NCBI GenBank assembly: GCA_030603685.1
Contig: JAUVXG010000005.1
Location: 1 to 61,074, forward strand
Direction of reading: 5' to 3'
Source: Pleomorphomonas sp.
GTDB taxonomy: Bacteria > Pseudomonadota > Alphaproteobacteria > Rhizobiales > Pleomorphomonadaceae
Length of the DNA stretch: 61,074 bases
Shown: piece by piece, positions 48,525-57,357 of the stretch
Numbering within the stretch: the stretch's first letter is position 1
Layout: each line of letters opens with the position of its first letter
Made by a program: the position numbers and the translations under genes
The notes under the pieces: generated by a model
Database searches by the model: none
What the model saw: the letters and a program-made list of their open reading frames with translations, nothing else
What the model was told of the DNA's origin: nothing

Positions 48525-49160
48525 ATGTCTGACATGTCTTCAGAGCACGTGGCCAAGATCATCGACTTCCTTCGCAACGGTCGCAAGGCGGAGGACGTGT
48601 CGCTTGAAGACGTCATGCGTCTTGCCGAGCTGATGGCCGAGAGCTTCCAGTCTTTCTTCAAGACGATGGACCTCGCCATCTACACCGAGCTCGGCGAAAT
48701 GGCTCGCGAGATCGCCAACATGAAGGAAGAGCTCGCGTTGCTTCGCCTGAGCGACATGCGCGACGAGCATATTCCCACCGCCGGGCGCGAGCTCGACGCC
48801 ATCGTCGAGGCGACCGAGGAAGCCACCAACACCATCATGTCGGCGGCCGAGGAGATCATGGCGGCCGACGCGGACGACAACGATGCCTATCAGGCGCTGG
48901 TTGGCGAGAAGGTGATCGACATCTTCCAGGCCTGCTCGTTCCAGGACATCACCGGACAGCGCATATCGAAGGTCGTTTCCACACTGAACGCTCTCGACAA
49001 GCGCATCACCACACTGGTCGAGAAGCTGAAGATCATGCGCATCACCGATGCGGCCGGTGAAGAGACGGCTTCCGAAAAGCGTGCCCGCGAGCTCATGCTG
49101 CACGGCCCGCAATTCAAGGGCGAAGGCGTCAGCCAGGACGACATCGACGCTTTCTTCTGA
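48525..49160 (+). CDS. CheZ-type CheY-P phosphatase
   Basis: A 211-aa helical protein with the CheZ active site SFQDITGQRI (D141 and Q145) and the C-terminal CheY-binding tail SQDDIDAFF. It sits directly after cheY, fitting a role in dephosphorylating CheY-P and ending the signal. Start at 48525 has AAGAGA upstream; the longer frame from 48441 lacks homology. It is a distant paralogue of the gene at 23878. Confidence 0.88.
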   Translation: MSDMSSEHVAKIIDFLRNGRKAEDVSLEDVMRLAELMAESFQSFFKTMDLAIYTELGEMAREIANMKEELALLRLSDMRDEHIPTAGRELDAIVEATEEATNTIMSAAEEIMAADADDNDAYQALVGEKVIDIFQACSFQDITGQRISKVVSTLNALDKRITTLVEKLKIMRITDAAGEETASEKRARELMLHGPQFKGEGVSQDDIDAFF

Positions 49161-49185
49161 GCGTTGTCACATGACGGCATACGAA

Positions 49186-49207
49186 AAGAGGCCCGCTCGG
49201 GCCTCTT
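49186..49207. terminator. Bidirectional terminator after cheZ
   Basis: AAGAGGCCC (49186-49194) and GGGCCTCTT (49199-49207) form a perfect 9-bp stem with a 4-nt loop, preceded by GAAAA and followed by CTTC. It lies between the convergent cheZ and HAD hydrolase genes. Confidence 0.8.
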
Positions 49208-49218
49208 CGCGTATCCGG

Positions 49219-50085
49219 TTACCAGGCAAGCCGCGGAATGGCGGCCCGGATGCCGAACCCTTCGGCCTCAAGCCGTTTGGCCAGCCGTACGGGATCGGGA
49301 CTGAGAAGATCCCCGAAGTCGGGGCCGTGGATGCCGGCCGTCACCATCAGCACGTCGATCCCCTGGCCCCAGGCGCCCTTGATATCGGTTGGCAGACCGT
49401 CGCCGATGGCAAGCACGCGACGCTTCTCCACCGGACGGCCCTCAGCCCTGTCGATGGCGGCGAGCGCCGCGTCATAGACCGGCTTGTAGGGCTTGCCGAT
49501 GATGGTCGTGTCACCGCCGAGCTCGATATAGAGCTGGGCAAGGGCCCCGGCGCAATAGACGAGGCGGTCGCCACGCTCGACCACCACATCGGGATTGGCG
49601 CAATACATCTTGAGACCGCGCTCGGCGAAGCGTGAGAACATCGGCCGGTAGGTCTCGGCGGTCTCCGTCTCGTCGTCGAACAGGCCTGTAAGGGCCACGT
49701 ACTCGGCCTCCTCCTCGCCGACCAGCTCGACGTCGAGCCCTTCGAAGAGCCCGAGGTTATGCTGCGGTCCGAGGTGGAACAGCCGCCGGCGCGGTTCGTT
49801 TTCGAACACCTTGCGGGCGACCGAACCGGACGTGACGATCTCGTCGTAGCTTTCCGGGCCGATGGCGTATTGTCGGCTGAGAAGGTCTTCAACAGCCTTG
49901 GCCGGACGCGGCGCGTTGGTGAGCAGCACGACGGCCTTGCCGAGCGCGCGAAAGCGGGTGAGGGCCTCGGCGGCGGCCGGGTAGGGCGAGATGCCGTTGT
50001 GAAGGACGCCCCAGACGTCGCAGATGACGCCGTCATAGGCCTCGGCGAGGGTCGAAAGCCCCGCGATCATGTCTATCTCTTGCAT
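49219..50085 (-). CDS. HAD-superfamily hydrolase, subfamily IIA
   Basis: A 288-aa haloacid-dehalogenase-type phosphatase. The nucleophile motif is VICDVWGVLHNG, motif II is VVLLTNAPRP and the final aspartate motif is VLAIGDGLPTDIKGAWGQG. It belongs to the NagD-like group found widely in alphaproteobacteria (TIGR01459-type), whose substrate is not known. Three ATGs are possible (50109, 50085, 50070); 50085 has GGGA, 50070 has AAGAGA. It is divergent from the P-loop kinase gene, with 69 bp between. Confidence 0.88.
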   Translation of the reverse strand: MQEIDMIAGLSTLAEAYDGVICDVWGVLHNGISPYPAAAEALTRFRALGKAVVLLTNAPRPAKAVEDLLSRQYAIGPESYDEIVTSGSVARKVFENEPRRRLFHLGPQHNLGLFEGLDVELVGEEEAEYVALTGLFDDETETAETYRPMFSRFAERGLKMYCANPDVVVERGDRLVYCAGALAQLYIELGGDTTIIGKPYKPVYDAALAAIDRAEGRPVEKRRVLAIGDGLPTDIKGAWGQGIDVLMVTAGIHGPDFGDLLSPDPVRLAKRLEAEGFGIRAAIPRLAW

Positions 50086-50154
50086 GCCATCCCGATAAGG
50101 GGCGGACATGACAAGGTCAAGGCGGTGCCGACGAAGAGGATGGGAAGGGATAAC

Positions 50155-50694
50155 ATGCAGCTATCGGAGCTCGGAGAACGTGTCTGCATACTCGGCCCTT
50201 CGAACAGCGGAAAGTCGACGCTGGCGACGGCGATCGGGCGAAAGCTCGGCCTTCCCGTCGTCCATCTCGATAGACTCTATCATTTGCCAGGAACCGACTG
50301 GGTACCTCGACCCAGGGAGGACTTCACGGCGCTGCATGACGAGGCCACCGCCGGCGACCGTTGGGTCATGGACGGGAACTACTCGGCTTGCATGCCTCAG
50401 CGCTTTCGCCGGGCCACCGGCGTCATCTACCTGGATGCGTCGACGACGCTCAGCCTTTGCCGCTACATCCGGCGGACCCTTTTCCAGTCCAACCGGATCG
50501 GCGGGCTTGACGGTGGCGCCGACAGCCTCAAGTGGGACATGATCCGCCACATCGTCGTGACGACACGCCGCAACCGGCAGCGCAACACCGACACCTTCGA
50601 GAGCGTGTTGCTGCCCAAGATCAGGCTGTCCTCGTGCGCGGCCATCCGGAAGCGCTGCGAGGAGTGGGGGCTGGATGGTCCCTGGTCCCGGTGA
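50155..50694 (+). CDS. P-loop kinase-like protein (FlaR/adenylate-kinase-like)
   Basis: A 179-aa protein of the adenylate-kinase-like P-loop group often annotated as DNA topology modulation protein. Walker A is ILGPSNSGKSTLA; then LPVVHLDRLYHLPG, WVMDGNYSACMPQR and VIYLDAS follow, as is usual in the family. The nucleotide acceptor is unknown. The start at 50155 has AAGGGA; an in-frame ATG at 50140 is also possible. Its stop codon abuts that of cobB (convergent, no gap). Confidence 0.82.
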   Translation: MQLSELGERVCILGPSNSGKSTLATAIGRKLGLPVVHLDRLYHLPGTDWVPRPREDFTALHDEATAGDRWVMDGNYSACMPQRFRRATGVIYLDASTTLSLCRYIRRTLFQSNRIGGLDGGADSLKWDMIRHIVVTTRRNRQRNTDTFESVLLPKIRLSSCAAIRKRCEEWGLDGPWSR

Positions 50695-51426
50695 TCAGGG
50701 ACGTCGCCCCTTGAGCAGATCATGGACGAAGGCCGGCACGCAGTCGCCCGCCTTGCCCTCGATTTCGATGTCGAAGAGACCATGCCCCCGACGGGACGCT
50801 TCGAGGTTCAGTTCGACCGTCAATGCGCCGGCCTGTCGCGCCTCTCGCACGAAGTCGGCTGCCGGATAGACCGTGCCCGACGTGCCTATGGACAAAAACA
50901 AGTCCGCTTCGCCGAGCGCCCGGTAGATCTCCGGCATGTGGTAGGGCATCTCGCCGAACCAGACGATATCCGGCCGGAGCGCGCCCTTTGTTCCGCAAAG
51001 CGGGCAGATCGAGGCGCTCGACATGTCGCTTTCCCAGGGGCCACGCTGTCCGCAAGCTTCGCAGAGAAAGCCGTCCAGCGTGCCGTGCATGTGGAACAGG
51101 GCCCTGGAGCCGGCCTTCTCGTGCAGGCCGTCGATGTTCTGCGTCACCAGGAGAAACCGCCCTGGCCAGGCCCTCTCAAGTTCCGCCAGCGCGACATGCG
51201 CGGGATTGGGACGCGCGATGGCCGCTTCCCGACGTTGTTCGTTGTAGAAGTCGTGCACCAGCGGCGGGTTGCGGCGAAAGCCTTCTGGGGTGGCCACATC
51301 GTCGATGTCGTAACGAGCCCAGATTCCGCCGGCGTCGCGGAAGGTGTCGAGCCCCGATTCCTGGGAAATGCCGGCTCCCGTCAGCACAACGATCGACGTC
51401 GCCGCCGAAATCTCGATGTCTCTCAT
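50695..51426 (-). CDS. cobB: Sirtuin NAD-dependent protein deacylase
   Basis: A 243-aa Sir2 enzyme that removes acyl groups from lysines, consuming NAD. It has VVLTGAGISQESGLDTFR, TQNIDGLHEKAG, the catalytic H114 in HMHG, a zinc site C122-C125-C141-C144 and VELNLE near the end. The Y-x-x-R pair that lets E. coli CobB and SIRT5 accept succinyl groups reads Y61-N-E-Q64, so the arginine is replaced by glutamine. It may reverse the action of the Pat-type enzyme at 3934. No N-terminal extension is present. Confidence 0.94.
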   Translation of the reverse strand: MRDIEISAATSIVVLTGAGISQESGLDTFRDAGGIWARYDIDDVATPEGFRRNPPLVHDFYNEQRREAAIARPNPAHVALAELERAWPGRFLLVTQNIDGLHEKAGSRALFHMHGTLDGFLCEACGQRGPWESDMSSASICPLCGTKGALRPDIVWFGEMPYHMPEIYRALGEADLFLSIGTSGTVYPAADFVREARQAGALTVELNLEASRRGHGLFDIEIEGKAGDCVPAFVHDLLKGRRP

Positions 51427-51580
51427 GATCGCTCTTCATCCATGCCGGCGACTATATAGACACGTGGATGAGCACTGGTGTTGACGATTTTGTGGCCTGA
51501 GGCGACCTCGCGTCGCAAAGTCGCTTCGGGTAAGCTTGTCGTTCCTATCCCTCCCGGCGCAAGCGAATCCTCGACACCTC

Positions 51581-53452
51581 ATGCCCGTCATCATCCAGCT
51601 CTCTCCCGTGACCATCAACCGCATCGCCGCCGGCGAGGTGGTGGAGCGGCCGGCGAGCGTGGTCAAGGAACTGGTCGAGAATGCCATCGACGCCGGTGCC
51701 GACCGCATCGAGGTGGTGACTTCGGGTGGAGGCAAGACGCTCATCCGCGTGACCGACAATGGAGTCGGCATGACGGCGGACGACCTGTCGCTGGCCGTGG
51801 AGCGGCACTGCACCTCCAAGCTCATCGAGGACGACCTTCTCGACATCCGTACGCTGGGCTTTCGCGGCGAGGCGCTGCCGTCGATCGGCTCGGTGGCCGA
51901 TCTCCGGATCGAGACGCGGCACGCATCCGAAGACAATGGTTGGGCCATCACGGTCGCGGGCGGCACACGTTCGGAAATCATGCCCGTGGGGTTGAGCCAA
52001 GGGACGCGTATCGAGGTACGGAACCTGTTCTTTTCGACCCCGGCCCGCCTCAAGTTCCTCAAGAGCGAGCGTGCCGAGGCCGGCGCAATCACCGACGTCG
52101 TCAAGCGGCTGGCGCTGGCCCATCCCGAGATCCGCTTCTCGCTGTCGGGCTCCGATCGCTCGCCGCTCGACTATCCGGTGCTCTCGGAGGGCGACTTCAG
52201 GGGGCGGGCGCTGCAGGTGATGGGCGTCGATTTCGCCGAGAACTCGATCGAGATCGACGCCTTGCGCGAAGGTGTGCGGCTGACCGGTCTCGCCGGTCTC
52301 GGCACCTTGCAGAAGGCCAACGCCCAGAGCCAGTATCTGTTCGTCAACGGTCGGCCGGTGCGCGACAAGCTGCTGATCGGCGCCATCCGGGCGGGCTATG
52401 CCGACGTCATGGCCCGCGACCGTTTCCCGGCCGCCGTGCTGTTCGTCGATCTCGACCCGCACGAGGTGGACGTCAACGTTCATCCGACCAAGGCCGACGT
52501 CCGCTTCCGCGATCCGGGGCTGGTGCGCGGCCTTCTTGTCGGCGCGCTTCGCCGGGCGCACGCCGATGCCGGTCACCGTGCCGCCTCGACCCATGGCGCT
52601 GCGACGCTCGACGTGCTTGGCGCCGCCGCTTCGCGGCCGATCCCGGCATCGTCGCCAACCTGGCGATCGGACTACCAGAGCCGCCCCGTCTCCTTCGACT
52701 GGCGGACGGCGCCCGACCGACCGTTGCCCGCCGAAGCGCCCGCGTTTCGCGCCTTTGCCGAGGACGACGTGGCCTTCGATGCCGGGCCGCCGCAGGCGCG
52801 TTTCTCCGTGGTCGACGGCGCGGTGTCGGCCGATGCGCGCGCCGGCCTTGCCGAGGTTCCCGTGGAAAGCCTGTCGCGACCGCTTGGCGCGCCGCGCGCC
52901 CAGATCCACGAAACCTACATCGTTGCCCAGACCGAGACGGGGCTCGTCATCGTCGATCAGCATGCCGCCCATGAGCGCCTCGTCTATGAACGGTTGAAGC
53001 GGGAAATCGCCAAGGGCGTCGAGACGCAGATGCTGCTGATCCCTGAGATCGTCGACATGCCCGAGGAGGACGTCAATCGCCTCATCGAGCGCGCCGACGA
53101 ACTGGCCGAGCTCGGTCTCGTCGTTGAAGCCTTCGGGCCGGGCGCCATTGCTATCCGAGAAGTCCCGGCGCTGCTCGGCCGCACCGACACGGCGGCGCTG
53201 TTGCGCGACATTGCCGACGACCTCGCGGAGTGGGATCAGGCGACGCGCCTCAAGGAAAAGCTCGACTCCATCGCTGCAACCATGGCCTGTCACGGCTCGG
53301 TCAGGGCTGGGCGCCGTCTTCGAGTGGAAGAGATGGACGCGCTGCTGCGCGAAATGGAAGAGACGCCCAACTCCGGCCAATGCAACCACGGCCGCCCCAC
53401 CTTCGTCGAGCTCAAGCTCAGCGACATCGAGCGGCTGTTCGGTCGGCGTTGA
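51581..53452 (+). CDS. mutL: DNA mismatch repair protein MutL
   Basis: A 623-aa protein that links mismatch recognition by MutS to strand removal. The N-terminal GHKL ATPase has [26 protein letters not shown] and [13 protein letters not shown]. The C-terminal domain has the endonuclease motif [12 protein letters not shown] (from D459), with CNHGRPT and the last FGRR, so this MutL nicks DNA itself, as expected in lineages without MutH. The start at 51581 is the family start with a weak ribosome site. The linker (about 340-430) is proline- and alanine-rich. Confidence 0.96.
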   Translation: MPVIIQLSPVTINRIAAGEVVERPASVVKELVENAIDAGADRIEVVTSGGGKTLIRVTDNGVGMTADDLSLAVERHCTSKLIEDDLLDIRTLGFRGEALPSIGSVADLRIETRHASEDNGWAITVAGGTRSEIMPVGLSQGTRIEVRNLFFSTPARLKFLKSERAEAGAITDVVKRLALAHPEIRFSLSGSDRSPLDYPVLSEGDFRGRALQVMGVDFAENSIEIDALREGVRLTGLAGLGTLQKANAQSQYLFVNGRPVRDKLLIGAIRAGYADVMARDRFPAAVLFVDLDPHEVDVNVHPTKADVRFRDPGLVRGLLVGALRRAHADAGHRAASTHGAATLDVLGAAASRPIPASSPTWRSDYQSRPVSFDWRTAPDRPLPAEAPAFRAFAEDDVAFDAGPPQARFSVVDGAVSADARAGLAEVPVESLSRPLGAPRAQIHETYIVAQTETGLVIVDQHAAHERLVYERLKREIAKGVETQMLLIPEIVDMPEEDVNRLIERADELAELGLVVEAFGPGAIAIREVPALLGRTDTAALLRDIADDLAEWDQATRLKEKLDSIAATMACHGSVRAGRRLRVEEMDALLREMEETPNSGQCNHGRPTFVELKLSDIERLFGRR

Positions 53453-53454
53453 CG

Positions 53455-53967
53455 TCAGCGCTCGCGAACGATCGCGTAGATGGCGGTATCCCAGCGGGCG
53501 TTGCCCACTCTCACAGACGAACGGCGGACGCCTTCGCGTACGAAACCAAGGGACTCGTAGAGCGCGATGGCTGACGTGTTGAACGTGTAGACGTTGAGTT
53601 CCAGCCGGGGAAAGTCGCCAACCGCGTCGAGACGGGCGAAGACGTCCGCGAGAAATGGTCGCGCCAGACCCTGGCGTCGATACGCCGGGGCGATGGCGAA
53701 GCGAGCGAGGCGGGCGATTCCATCCGTCCAGTCGAGCGCTACCTGGGCATGAGCCACCGTCTCATCGTCGATGAGACCGACGAAAGCGAGGCGAAGCGGC
53801 GGGGCAGTCCGCGTCTCGGCGAGCATCGCCTCGATCTGATCGGGATCGAGCGGAAAGCTGAGGCTGCTGCCGCCCCACTGGGCCAGCGCTTCGGGTGTGG
53901 AAAACCAGGACGGCAACGAAGCAAGGCGCTCGATCGTGGCCGGAGCGATGCGAAGCCGCCCGGACAC
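53455..53967 (-). CDS. GNAT-family N-acetyltransferase
   Basis: A 170-aa acetyltransferase with the acetyl-CoA loop PAYRRQGLARPFLADVF (about residues 98-114) and the C-terminal NTSAIALYESLGFVREGVRR, typical of GNAT enzymes. The substrate is unknown. I prefer GTG at 53967, which has a GAGGGCGAG region upstream and does not overlap HPr; an ATG at 53997 would overlap ptsH by 26 nt and lacks a ribosome site. It may be the last gene of the PTS operon. Its stop is 2 bp from mutL's. Confidence 0.82.
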   Translation of the reverse strand: MSGRLRIAPATIERLASLPSWFSTPEALAQWGGSSLSFPLDPDQIEAMLAETRTAPPLRLAFVGLIDDETVAHAQVALDWTDGIARLARFAIAPAYRRQGLARPFLADVFARLDAVGDFPRLELNVYTFNTSAIALYESLGFVREGVRRSSVRVGNARWDTAIYAIVRER

Positions 53968-53971
53968 GGGG

Positions 53972-54265
53972 CTACTCGCCCTCGCCGAACCGGTCATTGA
54001 CCAGGGCCGCGATCGCTTCGATGGCGGCCTCCGCATCGGAGCCGGCGGCCTGGACCTCGATGGACGACCCGATGCCGGCGGCCAGCATCATCAGCCCCAT
54101 GATCGACGTTCCCGACACGCTCTGTCCGTCCTTCAGGACGAGAACCTCCGCCTCGAAGCGGTCGACGCACTGGACGAACTTCGCCGAGGCACGGGCGTGC
54201 AAGCCCTTCTTGTTCAGTATCTTCAGCTCGCGGACGATGGCGCCGTCGGCTCTGTCGTCTGTCAT
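53972..54265 (-). CDS. ptsH: Phosphocarrier protein HPr
   Basis: A 97-aa PTS phosphocarrier. The phosphorylation site H23 is in NKKGLHARASAKF and the regulatory serine S54 is in SGTSIMGLMMLAAG, the site used by HPr kinase. In Rhizobiales this HPr serves a regulatory, not sugar-transporting, PTS. Its start overlaps the EIIA stop by 4 nt. Enzyme I is not in the window. Confidence 0.95.
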   Translation of the reverse strand: MTDDRADGAIVRELKILNKKGLHARASAKFVQCVDRFEAEVLVLKDGQSVSGTSIMGLMMLAAGIGSSIEVQAAGSDAEAAIEAIAALVNDRFGEGE

Positions 54266-54663
54266 GATCCGGCGAGTACCTGGCTGGCAACGGAAATGTA
54301 CTTGCGACCGGCGTCGCGGGCCTCGGTAACGGTCTCGGCGAGCGGCCGCTCCTTGCGCACCGTCGCGAGCTTGACCAGCATCGGCAGGTTGACGCCGGCA
54401 ATGACCTCTACGTCGCCAATGTCCATGACGGAAATGGCGAGATTCGACGGCGTGCCGCCGAACATGTCGGTGAGCAGGATGACGCCCTTGCCGGAATTGA
54501 CGCGGCCAACCGACGCGATGATGTCGCTCCGACGTTGTTCCATGTCGTCTTCAGGGCCGATGCAGATGGTCTCGAAATCGGCCTGGGGACCGACCACATG
54601 CTCGAGTGCCGACCGGAATTCATCTGCCAGGCGGCCATGCGTCACCAGAACCAACCCGATCAT
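54262..54663 (-). CDS. manX: PTS EIIA component, mannose family
   Basis: A 133-aa EIIA of the mannose family. The phosphorylated histidine is H9 (LVLVTHGRLADEF), and TDMFGGTPSNLA is the family signature. No IIB, IIC or IID genes accompany it, so it acts in regulation. In Rhizobiales it is usually called manX or EIIA-Man and lies between hprK and ptsH, as here. A 262-bp gap with a palindromic repeat separates it from hprK. Confidence 0.94.
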   Translation of the reverse strand: MIGLVLVTHGRLADEFRSALEHVVGPQADFETICIGPEDDMEQRRSDIIASVGRVNSGKGVILLTDMFGGTPSNLAISVMDIGDVEVIAGVNLPMLVKLATVRKERPLAETVTEARDAGRKYISVASQVLAGS

Positions 54664-54747
54664 GCTGGGGTCCGATCCCTATAGATTACGAAGATCATGC
54701 GGCACGCCATGTTGGTTCGCTCCAAGCTGGAACGGGCCACATCTTCA

Positions 54748-54778
54748 CCAGAGCGGGATTTCTTGCAAGAGGAAATCC
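54748..54778. repeat. Palindromic repeat between hprK and manX
   Basis: CCAGAGC (54748-54754) precedes a 7-bp inverted repeat (GGATTTC at 54756-54762, GAAATCC at 54772-54778) whose loop contains CTTGCAAG. Downstream comes GACTGGAAGAC. The opening CCAGAGC and trailing GAAGAC recall the element at 57163 (CTAGAGC ... GAAGAC), suggesting a related repeat type. Confidence 0.6.
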
Positions 54779-54925
54779 GACTGGAAGACGGTTCGCTTCG
54801 CTCCGCAAGGGCATGGCGAGGCGCGCCAACTCAACAAAAGACACGGGTTGATAGCCCGAAAAACCGGGCCTTGGAGGGACTTTAGGGGAAATGGCTATCT
54901 TCTGTCGGAATTGTGGCGGCGATTG

Positions 54926-55378
54926 TTAAATCTTGTTCATTTCCGCGAGCGCCGCGTCCAGAAGCGGCAGCGAAACAGCCATTTGCCGGGTCGGAATCGC
55001 CTGTCGTGGTAGCTTCACACCCTCGATTTCGATCTCTTCTTCCGCGATTTCGGGCAGGCGAACCACCGCCTCCGGTCCAACGAGATCGGTGACGAGGCGG
55101 ATCACCGCTGCCGGCACATGGTCCACCCGTTCCACCCCGCGACCGCGTCTCTCGGCAAGGCCGGAAATGGTCTCCGGGCAGCGGGCGACGATCCGGCCAT
55201 TGACGCAGGACAGCGCCACGCGGTCATCGGCGACAAAGGCGGCATAGACGCCCTTCCGTCGGGCCTCTTCGACGAGCGCGAAGGCGAGCGAGGTCTTGCC
55301 GGCCCCCGAGGCTCCGCGGATCAGTACTCCGGCTTCGCCGATGACGACGGCGGTGGCGTGAACGGTGGGCGGGGTCAT
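54926..55378 (-). CDS. hprK: HPr kinase/phosphorylase, short form
   Basis: A 150-aa HPr kinase made only of the C-terminal P-loop domain, the form usual in alphaproteobacteria (Firmicute HprK is about 310 aa). Walker A is GASGAGKTS (residues 22-30), and FVADDRVALS and GLAERRGRGV are the other conserved blocks. It phosphorylates HPr on serine and in Rhizobiales links carbon/nitrogen status to ChvG-ChvI. Its start overlaps the chvG stop by 4 nt (ATGA). Confidence 0.94.
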   Translation of the reverse strand: MTPPTVHATAVVIGEAGVLIRGASGAGKTSLAFALVEEARRKGVYAAFVADDRVALSCVNGRIVARCPETISGLAERRGRGVERVDHVPAAVIRLVTDLVGPEAVVRLPEIAEEEIEIEGVKLPRQAIPTRQMAVSLPLLDAALAEMNKI

Positions 55379-57147
55379 GTGGCGAGATCGGCCGGCAACG
55401 ACACGACGAAGCGTGCGCCAGTGACACGATCGGGTGCGGCGGGGTCATCCTTGCGGTTGATCGCCATGATGGTGCCGCGATGGGCCTCGACGATCTGTTT
55501 GGAGATCGACAGGCCGAGGCCCGAGTTGTTTCCGAAGCCTTCGCCTTCGGGGCGATCGGTGTAGAAGCGCTCGAAGACCCGTTCGAGTTTCTCGGCACGG
55601 ATGCCCGGCCCGTGATCGTCGACGACGACCTCGATCGCGCCGTCGTCGCGGCGGACGAGCACCTCCACCTGTCCACCCTCGGGGGAAAACGAGCGAGCGT
55701 TGTCGATCAGGTTGTTGAACACCTGCCCCAGCCGGCTGTCATGACCGAGAACCGTCAGGGGCTTGTTGCCGTCGCCACGATCGATCCGGAGATCGATGCC
55801 GACTTCCTGATGGCGTCCCGTTTCGCGCGCCAGCGAGACGACGCCTTCGACGAGCCGGCCGACGTCGAGCGGCGCCACGTCCTCGCGGGCGAGTTCGGCA
55901 TCGAGGCGCGAGGCGTCGGAGATGTCGGTGATCAGCCGGTCGAGGCGGCGGACGTCGTGCTGGATGATCTCGAGCAGGCGCTCCCGGCTGGTATCGCTCC
56001 TGGCAAGCGGCAAGGTCTCCACCGCCGAACGCAACGAGGTCAGCGGATTCTTGAGTTCGTGGGCGACATCGGCGGCGAAGCTTTCGGTGGCATCCATGCG
56101 GCTGTAGAGCGCGTTGGTCATGTCGCGAAAGGCGCGGGCCAGATCGCCGATCTCGTCTTCGCGATCGAAGGAGGGGATCTCCTCACGCTGCTTGACGCCC
56201 CGCCGGATACGATCGGCTGCGGCGGCAAGGCGGCGCAGCGGCCGGGCAATTGTTCCGGCCAACAGAAAGGACAGGGTAGTGGTAACGGCGGCCGCCACCA
56301 GGAAGACGCGGAAGATGCCCCAACGTTCGGCGGCAACGATGGCGTCGATGTCGCCGCCCTCGGTGGACAGCAGCAAGGAACCGACGACCACGCCAAAGCG
56401 CTGCACCGGCACCTCAACGGAGACGTTCCTCTCGCCGGCTTCGTTGACGCGAACCACCGTGCCGGGTGATCCGTTGAGCGCCCGCTCCACCTCGGGGTAG
56501 CCGCGTCCATTGCCCCCGCCGAGCTCCCGGTAGACAGGGAGATCGATCCGTCTCAGCCGGAAGTTGATGGCGTTGATCGCCTGTTCGAAGAGCGAGGGCT
56601 GCGGTGGCTTCGACGGTGGCAGGTTGAAGCGCAACACTTGCCCCCGCGAGTAGAGGAAGCGGGAATCGAGGATCAGGATGCCATCGCGATCATAGATGCG
56701 AGCGCGGGTCTTGGTCGGCGTGATCAGCCGCCGCAGCAAAGGCGCTACCCGTTCGGGGTTGATCGGAAAGTCGAGACTCTCCGTATCGGACGGTGTGGTT
56801 ACCTCGCCGCCTGCCTGCATCTGCAGCAAGCGCTCGGGATCAATGGTGATCGTGTTCGATATGGCCGAAGCCGACGCGGCGATGGCGCCGGCCATGATCT
56901 CGCCCTGCGTCAGAAGGCTCTCGACGCGTGCGTCGATCAGTCCGGCGCGGAACTGGTTGAGGTAGAGGATACCCGAGACGAGCGCCACCAGCGCGGCGAG
57001 ATTGAGGACAAGGATGCGGCGGCTGAGGGAAGTTCCGATCGACGTCGCCGCGAAGCGCTTGACGCGGCGAGTAATGACCGGAGCCAGCCGGCGCATCGTC
57101 TGGATGCGTCCGCCATCGGCCCGATCGGCGTCCTGGCTTCCCCTCAT
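55375..57147 (-). CDS. chvG: Sensor histidine kinase ChvG (ExoS)
   Basis: A 590-aa membrane kinase of the ChvG/ExoS/BvrS type. A first membrane segment at about 43-62, a periplasmic domain to about 275, a second segment at about 280-300, HAMP, the dimerization box with H363 (VAHELKNPLTSLRSAVETLP) and the ATPase with NLIDNARSFSP, DHGPGIR and GLGLSISKQIVEAH. It responds to acid or envelope conditions and phosphorylates ChvI. The start at 57147 has AAGG; an in-frame ATG at 57096 is possible. A 210-bp gap with a palindromic element separates it from chvI, which is unusual for a coupled pair. Confidence 0.95.
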   Translation of the reverse strand: MRGSQDADRADGGRIQTMRRLAPVITRRVKRFAATSIGTSLSRRILVLNLAALVALVSGILYLNQFRAGLIDARVESLLTQGEIMAGAIAASASAISNTITIDPERLLQMQAGGEVTTPSDTESLDFPINPERVAPLLRRLITPTKTRARIYDRDGILILDSRFLYSRGQVLRFNLPPSKPPQPSLFEQAINAINFRLRRIDLPVYRELGGGNGRGYPEVERALNGSPGTVVRVNEAGERNVSVEVPVQRFGVVVGSLLLSTEGGDIDAIVAAERWGIFRVFLVAAAVTTTLSFLLAGTIARPLRRLAAAADRIRRGVKQREEIPSFDREDEIGDLARAFRDMTNALYSRMDATESFAADVAHELKNPLTSLRSAVETLPLARSDTSRERLLEIIQHDVRRLDRLITDISDASRLDAELAREDVAPLDVGRLVEGVVSLARETGRHQEVGIDLRIDRGDGNKPLTVLGHDSRLGQVFNNLIDNARSFSPEGGQVEVLVRRDDGAIEVVVDDHGPGIRAEKLERVFERFYTDRPEGEGFGNNSGLGLSISKQIVEAHRGTIMAINRKDDPAAPDRVTGARFVVSLPADLAT

Positions 57148-57162
57148 CGACCTTGTATCCCG

Positions 57163-57280
57163 CTAGAGCCTTCGCCGACCAAATTGAAGCATTTGGTCGT
57201 CAAGCGAAGACTCCAGGTTTGTTTGCTTGAGCAGCCGCTTTTCGATCAGGTTGATTCAACCTGATCGGCGGGTGCTCTAG
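57163..57280. repeat. 118-bp palindromic element between chvI and chvG
   Basis: The element has 7-bp inverted ends (CTAGAGC at 57163-57169, GCTCTAG at 57274-57280). Inside are two hairpins: CGACCAAAT (57176-57184) with ATTTGGTCG (57191-57199), and a 12-bp perfect stem at 57243-57267 around a single T. The right half (57222-57280) recurs at 36194-36252. It has no coding capacity and looks like a small non-autonomous or REP-like repeat. Confidence 0.85.
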
Positions 57281-57357
57281 TGGTCCGACTCAGACATTTG
57301 CCTCCGCCAGATGCTGGCCGCGAGTGCAAATGTCAAATCGCTCCGCGAGAGCCCGCC

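Noticed and set aside
51545..53389. A 614-codon minus-strand open frame opposite mutL
   Set aside because: Same shadow effect; mutL has complete ATPase and endonuclease motifs.
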